DNA of 64,000 bases from contig DCJK01000013.1 in the NCBI GenBank assembly GCA_002320005.1, positions 1 through 64,000 of the forward strand, in the 5' to 3' direction. Within the stretch, counting starts at the first letter, position 1. Each line of letters opens with the position of its first letter. Of the stretch, positions 62,979 through 64,000 are shown piece after piece. This stretch comes from Firmicutes bacterium UBA1702 (GTDB lineage: Bacteria > Bacillota > Clostridia > Peptostreptococcales > Anaerovoracaceae). A program made the position numbers and the translations under genes. The notes beneath the pieces were generated by a model, which saw only the letters and a list, made by a program, of their open reading frames with translations, was not told the origin of the DNA and searched no databases.

Positions 62979-63013
62979 TCCTAAAATCGGGATTTTTTGT
63001 CCCAAAAACAGAA
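62979..63013 (+). promoter_or_regulatory. Candidate activator binding site (UAS) upstream of spmA-like gene
   Basis: Matches 55810-55844 at 26 of 35 positions without gaps. It contains a GGGA/TCCC dyad and ends in AAAAACAGAA like the other copy. It lies about 64 bases before the -24 box at 63078. Confidence 0.65.
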
Positions 63014-63076
63014 CAGATATATGTTGACTTTGTTAAGAAATTGTTTAAAACAGGTGATTTTAAATAAAGGAAAAGT

Positions 63077-63093
63077 TGGCATAATATTTGCTC
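63077..63093 (+). promoter_or_regulatory. Sigma-54 promoter of the spmA-like gene
   Basis: TTGGCATAATATTTGCTC has GG at 63078-63079 and GC at 63090-63091, ten bases apart, with TTGGCA and TTTGC boxes. The predicted leader runs from about 63103 to 63244 and includes CCTTAC/GTAAGG (63141-63176), a possible stem. Confidence 0.85.
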
Positions 63094-63244
63094 TATAACA
63101 TTGCATATGTAGTTTGACTAAAATTTTTCGACAAAGACGACCTTACCTCAAAGAAGGGTAGGACTTTAAAGTAAGGCCGGATGACGTCGGAAGCATTTAG
63201 CGCAATTATCATATCCTATTTATAGAAAAGGGAGGAAATTTATT

Positions 63245-63961
63245 ATGATGAACTATATCTGGGTTGCATTCGTAGTAGTTGCGGTTATCGCAGGCGGTGT
63301 AACCGGAAATATGGAAGGCGTGCTTAACAACCTTTTTGATTTCGCCTCAACGGCTGTTGATATCGCTCTGGGTCTCATCGGTATCATGGCATTCTTCTGC
63401 GGACTTATGAAGGTTATGGAAAGATCCGGACTTTGCGAAAAGCTGGGTAAGGCTATTGCTCCTGCAATGAGACTTTTATTCCCTGAAGTACCTGCAGACC
63501 ACCCTGCAAACTCTGCAATGGCGCTGTACTTTGCTGCCAACATCCTGGGAATAGGAAACGCAGCAACACCTTTTGGACTTAAGGCTATGCAGGAACTGCA
63601 GACTCTCAACCCTACTAAGAGTATCGCAACTAATGCACAGTGCATGCTGATGGCTATCTCTACAACATCCATCACCCTGATTCCTATCACTGCAATCAGC
63701 CTCCGTGCAGGAGTGCAGACTGCCGGTGCTGCAGAAATCATTGCACCTGTTATCATTGCAACAACTATTTCAACAGTTACAGGCGTATTCTTCACAATTC
63801 TGTTCCAGAAGATGGGCGGCTGGAAATGGGAGAACGCAGTTGCAAAGGAAATTGCCGCAGGAACACTGGAAATCAACGAAAACTATATAGGAGACAATCC
63901 TATCGTTCTGCCTGAAGGCTACAAATCCGTTAATTCTGATGATAAAAAAGCATCATGGTAA
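63245..63961 (+). CDS. Nucleoside-recognition (SpmA/YjiG-like) membrane protein
   Basis: 238-residue membrane protein of the Gate/nucleoside recognition family. Seen: VAVIAGGVTGNMEGV at the start, GIMAFFCGLMKVMERSGL, the ANILGIGNAATPFGLKAM motif and SIATNAQCMLMAISTTSITLIPI, typical of SpmA and its relatives. SpmA/SpmB pairs affect spore core dehydration, but related pairs outside sporulation loci are thought to be transporters. Sigma-54 control with dipeptidase and lysA favours an amino-acid transport role here. GGGAGG precedes ATG 63245. Confidence 0.85.
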   Translation: MMNYIWVAFVVVAVIAGGVTGNMEGVLNNLFDFASTAVDIALGLIGIMAFFCGLMKVMERSGLCEKLGKAIAPAMRLLFPEVPADHPANSAMALYFAANILGIGNAATPFGLKAMQELQTLNPTKSIATNAQCMLMAISTTSITLIPITAISLRAGVQTAGAAEIIAPVIIATTISTVTGVFFTILFQKMGGWKWENAVAKEIAAGTLEINENYIGDNPIVLPEGYKSVNSDDKKASW

Positions 63962-63975
63962 GGAGGTAAGTGAAA

Positions 63976-64000
63976 ATGACAGCAGTATTAGAAACAATTT
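63976..64000 (+). CDS. Start of the next gene, probably the SpmB-like partner (cut by window end)
   Basis: ATG 63976 follows AGGAGG at 63961-63966 and begins MTAVLETI. Only eight codons are present. SpmB-type genes normally follow SpmA directly, which is the only basis for the name. Confidence 0.5.

Noticed and set aside
1..64000. CRISPR arrays, tRNA or rRNA genes
   Set aside because: I saw no regularly spaced direct repeats, no cloverleaf-like segments and no rRNA motifs in any gap. A tRNA as insertion target for the element was considered and excluded, since the boundaries form a terminator stem instead.

Overview
The window looks like a chromosome segment of a low-to-mid GC, strictly anaerobic, amino-acid-fermenting Firmicute (class Clostridia; an Anaerovoracaceae-like organism is my guess, not proven). 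The reasons are strong AAGGAGG ribosome sites with frequent TTG and GTG starts, a full V/A-type ATPase operon with sodium-type ligands, a lysine-fermentation enzyme (Kce), sigma-54 control of amino-acid and dipeptide genes, a soluble molybdoenzyme cluster, and Tn4451-family mobile genes.

Layout. 1-1523: 3' part of a group II intron. 1632-7089: Fic-like pseudoenzyme, AI-2E family membrane protein, murB, PHP phosphoesterase, rapZ, then kce. 7329-9553 (minus): an MFS carrier and a YitT protein. 9736-15769: a peptide-use operon (S9 peptidase, MFS carrier, MocR-type regulator, AbgA-like amidohydrolase). 15800-33572: a 17.8-kb integrated mobilizable element. 33773-34714: whiA. 34876-43429: the nine-gene V-ATPase operon. 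43600-45561: HerA-like ATPase and a DUF1805 protein. 45815-50954 (minus): cyclase, molybdopterin oxidoreductase with a fused TorD-like domain, FAD oxidoreductase and a four-cluster ferredoxin, divergent from mobA and an RNA uracil methyltransferase. 53257-53840: a yjdF riboswitch with its gene. 53937-64000: a sigma-54 activator and a group of amino-acid, D-amino-acid and dipeptide genes, ending in an SpmA/SpmB-like pair cut by the window edge.

The mobile element has a TnpX-type large serine recombinase, TnpV- and TnpW-like proteins, a MobC/relaxase pair with a candidate oriT, ParM/ParR plus ParB, and a sigma-70-like protein. Its cargo is a TetR regulator, a 1784-residue sortase-anchored surface protein and a tyrosine recombinase. 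No replication initiator and no type IV secretion genes are visible, so it would need a helper for transfer. It sits inside the loop of a host transcription terminator: the two arms of one 20-nt stem are now 17.8 kb apart and share a TAAAG core. Three of its genes (recombinase, sigma-like protein, TnpW-like protein) each carry one in-frame TAA with the homologous reading frame continuing behind it, and the relaxase is frameshifted at a run of seven G. It is therefore either decaying, phase-variable or recoded.

The most coherent host system is a sigma-54 regulon. An enhancer-binding activator (53937-55802) lies next to three GG-N10-GC promoters, in front of lysA, a membrane dipeptidase and the SpmA-like gene. 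Two of these share a 35-nt upstream motif (26 of 35 identical) that is probably the activator binding site. Other points worth a second look are catalytically dead Fic and MocR proteins, and a molybdoenzyme in which a TorD-like chaperone domain replaces the usual Tat signal peptide.
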